From a virus, in IMG/VR virus record IMGVR_UViG_3300018481_000044, positions 1-36,752 of that record: a DNA stretch of 36,752 nucleotides. One strand, 5' to 3'. Each line of letters starts with the position of its first letter. Within the stretch, counting starts at the first letter, position 1. Both the position numbers and the translations under genes were made by a program. This document shows, one piece after another, positions 6,730-13,441 of the stretch. Below the pieces are notes generated by a model. The model did not search any database. It was not told the origin of the DNA and saw only the letters and a program-made list of their open reading frames with translations.

Positions 6730-8285
6730 TGCCAAGCACGATCACGCTCCTCACGCTTGCGTTTTGAATTCGCGATCATGCGCGACGTGATGTAGTTGAG
6801 CGTTTCAGGACGACACCACTTCGCCATCGGCGCATGCTTGATCGTTGGGTGGTTCGGCCAGACGCCGGTCTTGTCCTTGTACACCATCGAGGCCCAGCCC
6901 GGCTTATAACGCTGGCGATAGCCGTAGTACTTTAACTCAGCAAAGAATTCCGCCTTCTCTTCCATCGTGTCAACGCGCAGCGGATCCGGCGGCGGCTTCG
7001 GCTTGCCCTTTAGCTCGCGCGTCATCTCCTGTAGCTCGCCAGCATCCGGCTTGATCTTGCTCACCACCACCGCGACGAAGCCGCACGCTGGACACTTCGC
7101 TGTCGCTGGCGGCTTGAGGTACGCGCACTGCGGACACTCCTTCGGAAGCCTGATGCCTTCGGTGCGGTTGTCGTGCGTCGGCGTCTTGGCGTGATGCAGC
7201 CCGGTGTATGATTCATCGATGCTGGTGACGAAACCGAGCCGCAAATGGTTGTCGCTGTGATCGAGGATCAAACAGTCCTGCTTGCCCGGTGCCGTGCGCA
7301 AGCCGCGCCCCACGATCTGCACGAACAGCATATCGCTCTTCGTGGGTCGGCACATCGAGATGCATCGCACATCCCAGTCGATGCCGACCGTGAGCGTGCC
7401 GACGTTGCACACGACCTTGTAGGTGCCGTCATGGAAACCAGCTTTGATCGAGCGGCGGCCCGGAATGCGCCTGCCGGTGTCCTTCTCGATGCGATCAGCA
7501 TCAGGAGTGTACGCGTCTTGGTATGCACAGCGGACTCCCGCCGCCTCGAACTTATCCGCTAGCGCCTTGGCGTGCGCGCGATCCACCGCATAGCAGAGCG
7601 TCGGCCGGTTCTCTCCAAGCTTGATCCACGTGGCAACTGCGTCGCCAACGAGCTTGCCTTGCTGCATCGCCTCTGAAAGCTCGCCTTCATGATAATCGCC
7701 AGCCACTGTCCGCACGTTCGAAAGGTCTGGATGAGACGGGGCAAAAACCCGGAATGGCGCGAGGAAACCAGCATCGATCATCTGCCCCGTTGTGCTCGCT
7801 TTATAAAAATGCGTGTACCAATTTCCTAAATGCTTCGTCCATGGTGTCGCGGAGAGTCCGATGATCGGCACCTCCGCGAACTCCGGCATCTTGTCGCGAT
7901 GCATCAGCTTCTCATAGAACTTGAACCACCTGTGGCATTCATCGATCAGGATGATGTCGGGGTCCGGCATCTTCCGCTTCATCAGCGTCTGCACCGACGC
8001 AACTTGGATCGGTAGATTCCAATTGGTTAAATGATGCGACGCTTGGATAACCCCCACTTCAGTGATGCCGTGCGACGCAAACATCTCGACGGTCTGATCG
8101 ACCAGTGAGATGGTCGGCACGGTGAATAGAACCTTCTTCCCCTTCTCTCGCGCGCTCTCGACCAATGCGCATGTGAGAACTGTTTTGCCCCACCCCGTGG
8201 GCGCTTGCATGCAGATTCGGAATTGCTTTTCCGCCACCGCCCGACGCAACGCATCGAGCGCTTCGCCCTGATCCTCTCTCAACAT
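6726..8285 (-). CDS. SF2 DEAD/DEAH-type helicase
   Basis: 519 residues. Superfamily 2 motifs in order are Walker A APTGWGKT (28-35), DECH (115-118), SAT (145-147) and motif VI QIVGRGLRT (323-331). A four-Cys zinc ribbon (C384, C387, C398, C401) follows the second RecA lobe. This is the architecture of the Res-subunit/UvsW-like phage helicases that use ATP to unwind or remodel DNA during replication and recombination. No nuclease domain is attached. ATG at 8285 follows AAAGGAGCAAACGA. Its leader carries a solitary dual-spacer hairpin (8313-8358) in the sense orientation. Confidence 0.9.
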   Translation of the reverse strand: MLREDQGEALDALRRAVAEKQFRICMQAPTGWGKTVLTCALVESAREKGKKVLFTVPTISLVDQTVEMFASHGITEVGVIQASHHLTNWNLPIQVASVQTLMKRKMPDPDIILIDECHRWFKFYEKLMHRDKMPEFAEVPIIGLSATPWTKHLGNWYTHFYKASTTGQMIDAGFLAPFRVFAPSHPDLSNVRTVAGDYHEGELSEAMQQGKLVGDAVATWIKLGENRPTLCYAVDRAHAKALADKFEAAGVRCAYQDAYTPDADRIEKDTGRRIPGRRSIKAGFHDGTYKVVCNVGTLTVGIDWDVRCISMCRPTKSDMLFVQIVGRGLRTAPGKQDCLILDHSDNHLRLGFVTSIDESYTGLHHAKTPTHDNRTEGIRLPKECPQCAYLKPPATAKCPACGFVAVVVSKIKPDAGELQEMTRELKGKPKPPPDPLRVDTMEEKAEFFAELKYYGYRQRYKPGWASMVYKDKTGVWPNHPTIKHAPMAKWCRPETLNYITSRMIANSKRKREERDRAWQ

Positions 8286-8312
8286 TCGTTTGCTCCTTTG
8301 TGAAAAAGCGAA

Positions 8313-8358
8313 GGCCCGGCAACTCTCATCTGGGATTCACTACACCGGTGGCCGGGCC
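8313..8358 (-). ncRNA. solitary B-type dual-spacer hairpin, minus strand
   Basis: Read on the minus strand: stem GGCCCGGC/GCCGGGCC (8 bp) closing a loop C, ACCGGTGTAG, TGAATCCC, AGATGAGAGT, T. The loop length is 30 and the grammar is the same as in the array at 14082-16702. It lies between the stop of the 55-residue gene and the ribosome site of the helicase, so it would be in the helicase leader. The core octamer differs by one base (T for R) from the array consensus. Confidence 0.85.
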
Positions 8359-8371
8359 TCCTATCGTCGCA

Positions 8372-8539
8372 TCACTGCGGTGAATTCTTTGTCGTCAACG
8401 CATCCAGCGCGCTTTGCAAAAGCTTGCGCGCGTAATGCAGTTTGTCCTCCAGCATGATCGCGCGAGCATGCCAATATTCCCAAGCATCTCCTTCCTCTTC
8501 CTCGCGTGTGATCGGTCTCCCCGCGTTCTCGTCGGTCAT
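8372..8539 (-). CDS. 55-residue phage protein
   Basis: 55 residues from ATG at 8539, with AAAAGGAGCAAACACT upstream and an ATGA overlap with the previous gene's stop. It is acidic at the N-terminus (TREEEEGDAWEYWHAR) and helical after that (KLHYARKLLQSALDAL). No domain recognised. It ends just before the solitary hairpin in the helicase leader. Short length and helical content suggest a small adaptor or regulator, but this is a guess. Confidence 0.65.
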   Translation of the reverse strand: MTDENAGRPITREEEEGDAWEYWHARAIMLEDKLHYARKLLQSALDALTTKNSPQ

Positions 8540-8766
8540 AGTGTTTGCTCCTTTTCACGTCGCGGCGGATCGCCGCCAAATTCCACGTAGTCGATAGCCT
8601 CTTCAGCCGTCTTGAAACCTCCCTTCTCTCCGATCTTCGCGCCGTCCATCTGCACGGACCAACGCCACTCATCGCGCACGGTCTTGAACGGGCGCACGCG
8701 ATAGCGGATGCGACCGTCAATAGCGGCCCACCCGTTACCCTCCTCCTTCCACTCCAGCGCCTGCAT
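8536..8766 (-). CDS. small phage protein of unknown function
   Basis: 76 residues. Beta-rich pattern 'RIRYRVRPFKTVRDEWRWSV' followed by 'GFKTAEEAIDYVE', which resembles a small sheet plus one helix, as in single-domain phage proteins that act as protein or nucleic-acid adaptors. A G-rich stretch replaces the usual ribosome site. Overlaps the next gene as ATGA. Function unknown. Confidence 0.6.
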   Translation of the reverse strand: MQALEWKEEGNGWAAIDGRIRYRVRPFKTVRDEWRWSVQMDGAKIGEKGGFKTAEEAIDYVEFGGDPPRREKEQTL

Positions 8767-8784
8767 CGTTCACGCCCCCCATCA

Positions 8785-8985
8785 TCACGCGCGCCCCGCA
8801 CAGTCCGTGTAGGGCGTCAGCGGTGCGTCGTAGCCGTACTGATCATTCATATCGACCACGCTGCCATCGGCACGCGTGTAGAACACCTGCGTGCTGCCAT
8901 CATCGAGCGTGCGATACCCGATTCCGGTGATGCCGTTGGCATCCATCCAACGCTCCATCCTGTCGTCTTCGTAGTCCTCATCCAT
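8785..8985 (-). CDS. small acidic phage protein
   Basis: 66 residues. Very acidic N-terminus (MDEDYEDDRMERWMD), then a beta-type 'IGYRTLDDGSTQVFYTRADG' stretch. The ATG at 8985 follows AGGGAGCAAAGCAA. It overlaps the stop of the upstream gene by 8 bases. No family recognised. Confidence 0.6.
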   Translation of the reverse strand: MDEDYEDDRMERWMDANGITGIGYRTLDDGSTQVFYTRADGSVVDMNDQYGYDAPLTPYTDCAGRA

Positions 8986-9235
8986 TTGCTTTGCTCCCTT
9001 GCTCTGTGATGTTCGCGATGGCCACCGCGCCCACCGTTCCCGGCAACGGCTCGATCAACCAGAGCACGCCCATATCGTGCGCCCACCTCACCGCCATATC
9101 GGGGCCGATCATGTCGTGCCTCAGCGCCGTGCCGATGCTGAGCAATTCGTTCTCCATCAACCGGCACCGCAGCGTTGCGACGCGGAGCCGGTCGAGAAGA
9201 AATTCTTTGTGGGTGTCGATGGGGTCGTCGGTCAC
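8978..9235 (-). CDS. small phage protein of unknown function
   Basis: 85 residues from a GTG that overlaps the previous stop (GTGA). The N-terminal half is a charged helix (HKEFLLDRLRVATLRCRLME); the C-terminal half is more hydrophobic (MGVLWLIEPLPGTVGAVAIA). No motif recognised. Coding support is the overlap on both sides. Confidence 0.6.
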   Translation of the reverse strand: MTDDPIDTHKEFLLDRLRVATLRCRLMENELLSIGTALRHDMIGPDMAVRWAHDMGVLWLIEPLPGTVGAVAIANITEQGSKANG

Positions 9236-9408
9236 GGCCTGACCTTCTCAAATGCAAAGGTCCCCGGCTTCATCTCCAACAGCAACCGCAGACGTTGCTC
9301 TTTTCCGTCCAGCCGTTTGGCGACCACGAGGTCACCGACCTTGCCGCCGTCTACTTTAACAGCCCACTCTTTTGTGAATGTCGCGTATTTGGTTTCGTCG
9401 TCGCTCAC
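9232..9408 (-). CDS. 58-residue phage protein
   Basis: 58 residues from the GTG at 9408, chosen because AAAGGAGCAAAAC lies directly upstream; a longer frame to 9459 has no ribosome site. Beta-rich and Lys-rich (WAVKVDGGKVGDLVVAKR). No domain recognised. It is the first gene after the 625-base non-coding stretch, so a leftward promoter probably lies in 9409-10033. Confidence 0.6.
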   Translation of the reverse strand: MSDDETKYATFTKEWAVKVDGGKVGDLVVAKRLDGKEQRLRLLLEMKPGTFAFEKVRP

Positions 9409-10033
9409 GTTTTGCTCCTTTGGTAGTAAATTAAATCCGGCTCCATTTTTTCGCGACACGCTCTAGTGCCACAAGAGAGGTCTGAGTCTTCCTTCCTTCA
9501 TCGAGAGTCCGCTACCCAGACCGAACACCCCCCTTACCCCCCAGACCCAGACTGCACGGCAGGCAATCGTCTGCGCTCCGGCAAGAGGCCGGTTCGCACG
9601 GGTTGGACGAGCGGGGAGCATTCGGCCCGCATGCGCATGCGGTCCTAGACCGGCGATTGGTGCCACGCATCCGGTCAGGGCAAGCCCTCACACCTGCGCG
9701 CGTTCCGGAACCTTGATGAGGGGCTGGGGCTTGATCGCCGCGCGCGAATGATTCATTATTGCGCGCAAAGCAAACGAACGCCTCGCCTAGATCGAGGTTC
9801 GGTTCGGAAGGGGGTGGCTTAGCAAGAGCCGCCCTCTTCGCCTTTTAAGGGTGCCGCTGACTCTGCGGCATTGTCAAACACCCTCCCTCAAATCGAGCCG
9901 AAAAAATTAACGGGGACAACCTCACCCCAACATCTCGTGGCTTCGGGCACCGCGAACGCTATTCGTAGAATCCCATCTCCCACGTGGGGCGATATATCGG
10001 ATACGTGGGGAAACGAATCAGCGAATCAGCGAA
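9409..10033. other. 625-base stretch without a convincing gene
   Basis: No open frame here has a ribosome site or fits the operon. Seen in it are a long inverted repeat at 9739-9765; a hairpin GGGTGGCT-TAGCAAG-AGCCGCCC near 9810-9833; and a hairpin TGCCGC-TGACTCT-GCGGCA near 9850-9872. The composition changes: an AT-richer part with GAAAAAATTAA lies near 9899-9909. The stretch divides two leftward gene blocks and is a likely site of promoter, operator or a small RNA, none of which I can identify firmly. Confidence 0.5.
9739..9765. promoter_or_regulatory. composite palindrome, possible operator
   Basis: The inner perfect palindrome AATGA-T-TCATT (9747-9757) is flanked at equal distance by CGCGC (739-743) and GCGCG (761-765). 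Two nested dyads sharing one centre suggest a dimeric protein-binding site. It lies in the non-coding stretch upstream of the leftward gene at 9408. Confidence 0.4.
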
Positions 10034-10396
10034 TCACCCACGCCGTGTGGCGAAGCCTCTCGGCTTCCTGATGCGCCATGCCGTCAGGTACGCGATGTTG
10101 CCGTTCGAGTTCAGCACAGCTTTCCTGCCGCATCTCTCAATCCAGCCTTTATCCTCCAGCGGCGCGAGCCGGGGCGACACGGACCACGAAACGGAATCGC
10201 CCGGTTTTCCCAACTCGTTGTGCAGATAGCGAGAGATGCAGAGGCTGGTCATTGGCACGCCGGTTGCGCGAAGCACGCTGTAAACCATCATCTCGGAATT
10301 GGTGCGGTTGATCTTCGCGGCGGCAAGTTGCGACGTCTCAGGATCGCTATTCCGTGCGTAGGCTTCCGTCTCAGGGTCATCGAGGTCGTCAGTCAT
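10034..10396 (-). CDS. winged-helix-like DNA-binding protein
   Basis: 120 residues from the ATG at 10396 (GGGAGCAAACC upstream). The first 35 residues are acidic and polar. After 'NRTNSEMMVYSVLRATGVPM' comes 'SVSPRLAPLEDKGWIERCGR', which has the order helix, helix, helix, wing expected for a winged helix-turn-helix, with the closing R-K-A-V-L strand. Probably a phage regulator or replication accessory protein. No specific family is assigned. Overlaps the resolvase stop by 4 bases. Confidence 0.6.
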   Translation of the reverse strand: MTDDLDDPETEAYARNSDPETSQLAAAKINRTNSEMMVYSVLRATGVPMTSLCISRYLHNELGKPGDSVSWSVSPRLAPLEDKGWIERCGRKAVLNSNGNIAYLTAWRIRKPRGFATRRG

Positions 10397-10923
10397 GGTT
10401 TGCTCCCATGAGAAAACAGCGGCGTCGAATGCGCAGCGAGCTTCGGGTTGAGCCACGCACATTGAAAATCCCAGAGCGCGCAGGCGTCGCTCTCGTCGGT
10501 CGTTTGCACATCCCAACCCAGCATCCGGCATTGATCGAACGTGGCTTGCTTCGCCATCGCGCTCTTCATGTTCGCGCCGATGAAATGCACGCGCACATCA
10601 GCTACGCGCGCCTCGCGCAATTCGATGCGCTCGTAAGCCCACTCTTCCAAATGCTCGGTGAGACCGACCAGAAGCTTGATCGTTTCAATATTCGTCTTGC
10701 CCGCCATGATGCTCGGCACCGCCGGACTCTCGAACACGATCATGTCGGGAGTCGTCGCCCACTTCGCATTCAGCCAGCGCCGGAATTCTCGATAGATCAG
10801 CGCGCGCGGTGATCCCGGCTTGGCGAAGCGCAGGTGCCCGAATTTCGGGATCGAGCCGGGTGCGCCATAGCACCAGCCGGTGGTGGTCGCGAGATCGAGC
10901 GCGAGAACGCGACCTTCAAACAT
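10393..10923 (-). CDS. RuvC-like Holliday junction resolvase
   Basis: 176 residues from the ATG at 10923, which overlaps the end of the upstream gene. The RNase H-like/RuvC catalytic set is visible: D10 in VLALDLATTTGW, E65 in MIVFESPAV, and D143/D146 in TTDESDACALWDF. This is the usual tetrad for two-metal cleavage of branched DNA. Length and motifs fit phage RuvC-type resolvases, which resolve replication or recombination intermediates. It is 3 kb from the Nop-like protein and on the other strand, so a joint action is only conceivable. A longer frame to 11055 is rejected because it runs through the upstream gene. Confidence 0.8.
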   Translation of the reverse strand: MFEGRVLALDLATTTGWCYGAPGSIPKFGHLRFAKPGSPRALIYREFRRWLNAKWATTPDMIVFESPAVPSIMAGKTNIETIKLLVGLTEHLEEWAYERIELREARVADVRVHFIGANMKSAMAKQATFDQCRMLGWDVQTTDESDACALWDFQCAWLNPKLAAHSTPLFSHGSKP

Positions 10924-11428
10924 GCTCAGGACTGCGCGCGATAAGGTCTGTCCATGGCAATAGATATTTCTGTTGGACGAACCACGCTGGAGGACGCCCG
11001 CCATACGTCTGTATCCACTCTTCTCGCTGCGCATCGCGCGCGAGCATGTAGCCACGAATGATGAAGCGAGGTGCCTTGCCGGTCATTAGGATGAAGTAGT
11101 TATCAGGGTTGTCACCCCTGTAAGTCTCCGTCTTCGGGCGGATGTAGAGATCGTAACTATGACGCGAGCGGGTCCGGACCTGAAGGTTTTTCCCGATGTC
11201 CGGCGCGCTGAATGTGTTCACGCTTGGCGACCAGAACCGGTTGAGAAGCTTTGCGGCCCCTATCTCGCCACAGGCACCTTCGATGTGGATATTCCACGGA
11301 TCGTCGCCCTTCTCCTCATCGAAACCATTTGCTGGCTCAAGGCCAGCCGCCATGGCCGCAATGTTGCGCATGATCCCGCAGTGCGCGCCCATCGCCACTT
11401 CGCGCATGGTCAGGATGACTTCGCTCAT
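10916..11428 (-). CDS. phage protein, possible PD-(D/E)XK-type nuclease fold
   Basis: 170 residues. The segment 'HIEGACGEIGAAKLLNRFW' (about 48-66) followed by 'APDIGKNLQVRTRSRH' (about 75-90) has the E ... D-x(n)-QVR layout often seen in divergent PD-(D/E)XK folds where Gln/Arg replace E-x-K. The C-terminal half is beta-rich. The assignment is weak because the key Lys is missing. It lies within a cluster of DNA-metabolism genes and overlaps its neighbours on both sides. Confidence 0.55.
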   Translation of the reverse strand: MSEVILTMREVAMGAHCGIMRNIAAMAAGLEPANGFDEEKGDDPWNIHIEGACGEIGAAKLLNRFWSPSVNTFSAPDIGKNLQVRTRSRHSYDLYIRPKTETYRGDNPDNYFILMTGKAPRFIIRGYMLARDAQREEWIQTYGGRPPAWFVQQKYLLPWTDLIARSPEHV

Positions 11429-11595
11429 CGTCCCCTCCCGCTGCGCCGTGCCTTGATGTTCGTCTTGATCTTCTCGACCTTGCCGCGCACCTTCTCCTTG
11501 ATCTTCCCTTTGATCTTCTCGCGGCGCGGCCCGACGTTCTCCTCACGCATGCGCCGCAACTCCGCCTCGCGCGGTCCCATCTTTTTCTCGCTCAT
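11425..11595 (-). CDS. small very basic protein
   Basis: 56 residues from the ATG at 11595, preceded by AAAGGAGCCACGAGCT and overlapping neighbours as ATGA on both sides. Composition is extreme: Lys/Arg/Glu-rich with a repeated 'EKIKGKIKEKVRGKVEKIK' pattern, i.e. an amphipathic charged helix. Likely binds nucleic acid or another acidic partner. No family recognised. Confidence 0.65.
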   Translation of the reverse strand: MSEKKMGPREAELRRMREENVGPRREKIKGKIKEKVRGKVEKIKTNIKARRSGRGR

Positions 11596-12320
11596 AGCTC
11601 GTGGCTCCTTTGTGTGATGTTCTCCGGTTTGTGCTCAGCGCAGAACCACGCGCCGAGTTGCTGCTTTAGCACGCTCACGCCGACGCCGTGTGCGCCCCAC
11701 TTGCCGCAATGACAATAGTGAAGAAGCCGCCCCTGCGTGTCATAGCCGACAAAGCCCGCAAGCAGGAGGTCGATACCGATCAGGTCGCTCTTCTCGATGA
11801 ACCATGTGCCCTTCGAGAGTTTGCCGTCGTCGCTGATTCCATCGGCGATCTTCTTGCGCTCGAAAAAATCAACCTTGCTAATGTAGCCCTCGATCCAGCA
11901 TTGCGACCAGTCGCCGTCGTCAATCGACACGCCAACCAAATAATCAAATCGCTTGCGCTCATAAAGATCGTTCAACTGGCGAGACCATATCAGCCAGCGC
12001 TTGTGCTGCGGTGTCGTCTTCACATCGAGAGCAAAGCCCGCTGCGAGGGTTACATCGGTTCCGCCGTCCGCCACACTGATCCTGCGGCTGACAGCAGTTG
12101 ACAGATCAAGCGCGAAATGGAGCGCGACCGCATATTCACCGGCCTTGCCCTGCCCTTGGCGGATCGGATCAAGCTCAGCGCCCCATTCGCCGGATCGCGA
12201 GCGCGACGCCGATGCCGCGCCCTCTGGTGTCGCGTACCACTTCGCCATTGCCTCGCCGTACTGGCGCGACACGCGAACGATGTTGTCGTTCAGCACCACG
12301 AGCTTGCGATGTTCGTTCAT
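11592..12320 (-). CDS. PD-(D/E)XK nuclease-like protein with zinc site
   Basis: 242 residues. E62 in GKAGEYAVALHF, D89 in GGTDVT and D99-V-K101 in FALDVKTT form the E ... D ... DxK pattern of PD-(D/E)XK nucleases. The C-terminus carries 'CHCGKWG' and 'WFCAEHK', a CxC plus CxxH set compatible with a zinc-binding site. Expected to cleave or process DNA; the substrate is unknown. It sits directly downstream of the methyltransferase gene with an ATGA overlap. This raises the possibility of a modification-linked activity, although phages often carry such pairs in replication modules. Confidence 0.7.
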   Translation of the reverse strand: MNEHRKLVVLNDNIVRVSRQYGEAMAKWYATPEGAASASRSRSGEWGAELDPIRQGQGKAGEYAVALHFALDLSTAVSRRISVADGGTDVTLAAGFALDVKTTPQHKRWLIWSRQLNDLYERKRFDYLVGVSIDDGDWSQCWIEGYISKVDFFERKKIADGISDDGKLSKGTWFIEKSDLIGIDLLLAGFVGYDTQGRLLHYCHCGKWGAHGVGVSVLKQQLGAWFCAEHKPENITQRSHEL

Positions 12321-13351
12321 TCGGCGGCCTCAGCCGGAGCCTCATTGCCCCAACGCTCCCACCCCTTGCGCGCCTTGCGCGCGTTAAGCTCAATCTTCGG
12401 CAGATCGGAATAGTATTCCTCAATCATCTCATAAACCGCGTCGGGCTTTTCGCTGTGCCTGCGGCGTGGCGCTTGGATGACCGAAGGCCACTGCGTGCCC
12501 TCCAGCGGAGCCGAAATGTTTCCGCGCGTGCCTACCAGCAAGTGCTCGTGCTGATTCCGATTCCAATAGCCGGTGCCAGCCTTGTCTTTGACCCACACGA
12601 AGTTGCTGACGTAATCGAACCCCCACGCGGTCATGACTTCGAGCGCGTGCGGCAGCATCGGGACGGTTGCCCAGAGGAACAGCACACAGTCATCCGCGCA
12701 GATCGACGGCACATCGCGCGCCTTGATGTCTTCAAGCGTGCTGGTCGGGTACTGGTTGTCCGCAGAGGTACCGTCGAGCCCTTTCTCCGACCACGCTTCC
12801 CACCTCCATTCCGGATCGGCAAGAATCACGGCGAAGGTGCGCTGCGGCAATGCCTCGATCTTGTCGGATAGCTCCCTCATGCGGCTATCCCGCTTCGCCT
12901 TCTTCACCTTGTGGCGTTCAGCGCGCGCTTCCTTGATCACCTCGATATAGTTTTCGGCAGCCGCTACCACGATGCGGATGCGCTGCGCGATCATGGCCTC
13001 TTGCTTGGCTCGCGGTAGCCTAGCCAGTGCCTGCCAGCGGCTCGACTGAATCTTGCTGACGCCAAGATCGGAGAGCTTGGGAAGCTCCCGTGGTAACTTC
13101 GTGTTACCACGGGACAGCGTATCCTTGCTCTTGGCGCGCTCGCCGCCCTTCGCCATCGTGATCAGCAACTCGCCCGCGCGCACCTCCGCATGCAGACGAA
13201 TATCGGTAGCCATGCCAATCAGTTCGCCGTCCCTCGCTTGCTTGGCGTAGGTCTGCATGGCAATCGCTTTGTCGCGGATCGTCTTCACCTCATCGACCCG
13301 CGTTGCTTGCGCAAGCGCTTTGCGTACCGCGTCGTATTTAACGAGCTTCAT
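12317..13351 (-). CDS. MT-A70-like adenine methyltransferase
   Basis: 344 residues from the ATG at 13351, chosen for AAGGAGG at ideal distance; an in-frame start at 13375 has none. The C-terminal half (about 165-335) fits the MT-A70 family: 'FAVILADPEWRWE' places a DPEW motif at 179-182 where the usual sequence is DPPW. It is followed by 'LFLWATVPMLPHALEVMTAWGF', 'GYWNRNQHEHLLVGTRG' and 'RRHSEKPDAVYEMIE'. Family members transfer methyl groups from AdoMet to the N6 of adenine in DNA or RNA. The N-terminal 160 residues are helical and resemble a ParB-like or HTH-type recognition region, not certain. The Pro-to-Glu change in the catalytic motif is unusual and might alter activity. Confidence 0.8.
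   Translation of the reverse strand: MKLVKYDAVRKALAQATRVDEVKTIRDKAIAMQTYAKQARDGELIGMATDIRLHAEVRAGELLITMAKGGERAKSKDTLSRGNTKLPRELPKLSDLGVSKIQSSRWQALARLPRAKQEAMIAQRIRIVVAAAENYIEVIKEARAERHKVKKAKRDSRMRELSDKIEALPQRTFAVILADPEWRWEAWSEKGLDGTSADNQYPTSTLEDIKARDVPSICADDCVLFLWATVPMLPHALEVMTAWGFDYVSNFVWVKDKAGTGYWNRNQHEHLLVGTRGNISAPLEGTQWPSVIQAPRRRHSEKPDAVYEMIEEYYSDLPKIELNARKARKGWERWGNEAPAEAAE
13086..13114. repeat. perfect 12-bp inverted repeat inside the methyltransferase gene
   Basis: Arms TCCCGTGGTAAC (13086-13097) and GTTACCACGGGA (13103-13114) with a 5-base loop containing TTCG. It falls in codons of the methyltransferase N-terminal region (around SRGNTKLPREL). In RNA it would make a very stable UUCG-type hairpin; in DNA it would be a symmetric protein-binding site. 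Confidence 0.7.
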
Positions 13352-13369
13352 GCGTCCTCCTTGGCCCCC

Positions 13370-13415
13370 TTGCATGAGCGCATAAGCTTATCTATACAAT
13401 GCACCTTTGCAAAGG
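13370..13415. promoter_or_regulatory. divergent promoter region with palindromic operator candidate
   Basis: Rightward: TTGCAT (13370-13375), 17-base spacer, TATACA (13393-13398). Leftward candidate: TTGCCT (complement of 13413-13418), 16-base spacer, TATAGA (complement of 13391-13396). The 12-base perfect palindrome CCTTTGCAAAGG (13404-13415) lies downstream of the rightward -10 and inside the leftward spacer, so one bound dimer could control both. These would drive the methyltransferase operon and the guide-array locus. Confidence 0.5.
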
Positions 13416-13441
13416 CAAATGCCCAAAGGAGCAAACCCCCT

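Noticed and set aside
9760-9880. tRNA gene in the non-coding stretch
   Set aside because: A TTCG-containing string and hairpins occur, but no cloverleaf with acceptor, anticodon and T arms can be drawn.
10393-10923. RuvC-like resolvase as the missing nuclease of the Nop-like protein
   Set aside because: RuvC-type resolvases are normal in phage replication modules; this one is on another transcript and strand, so no link beyond distance.
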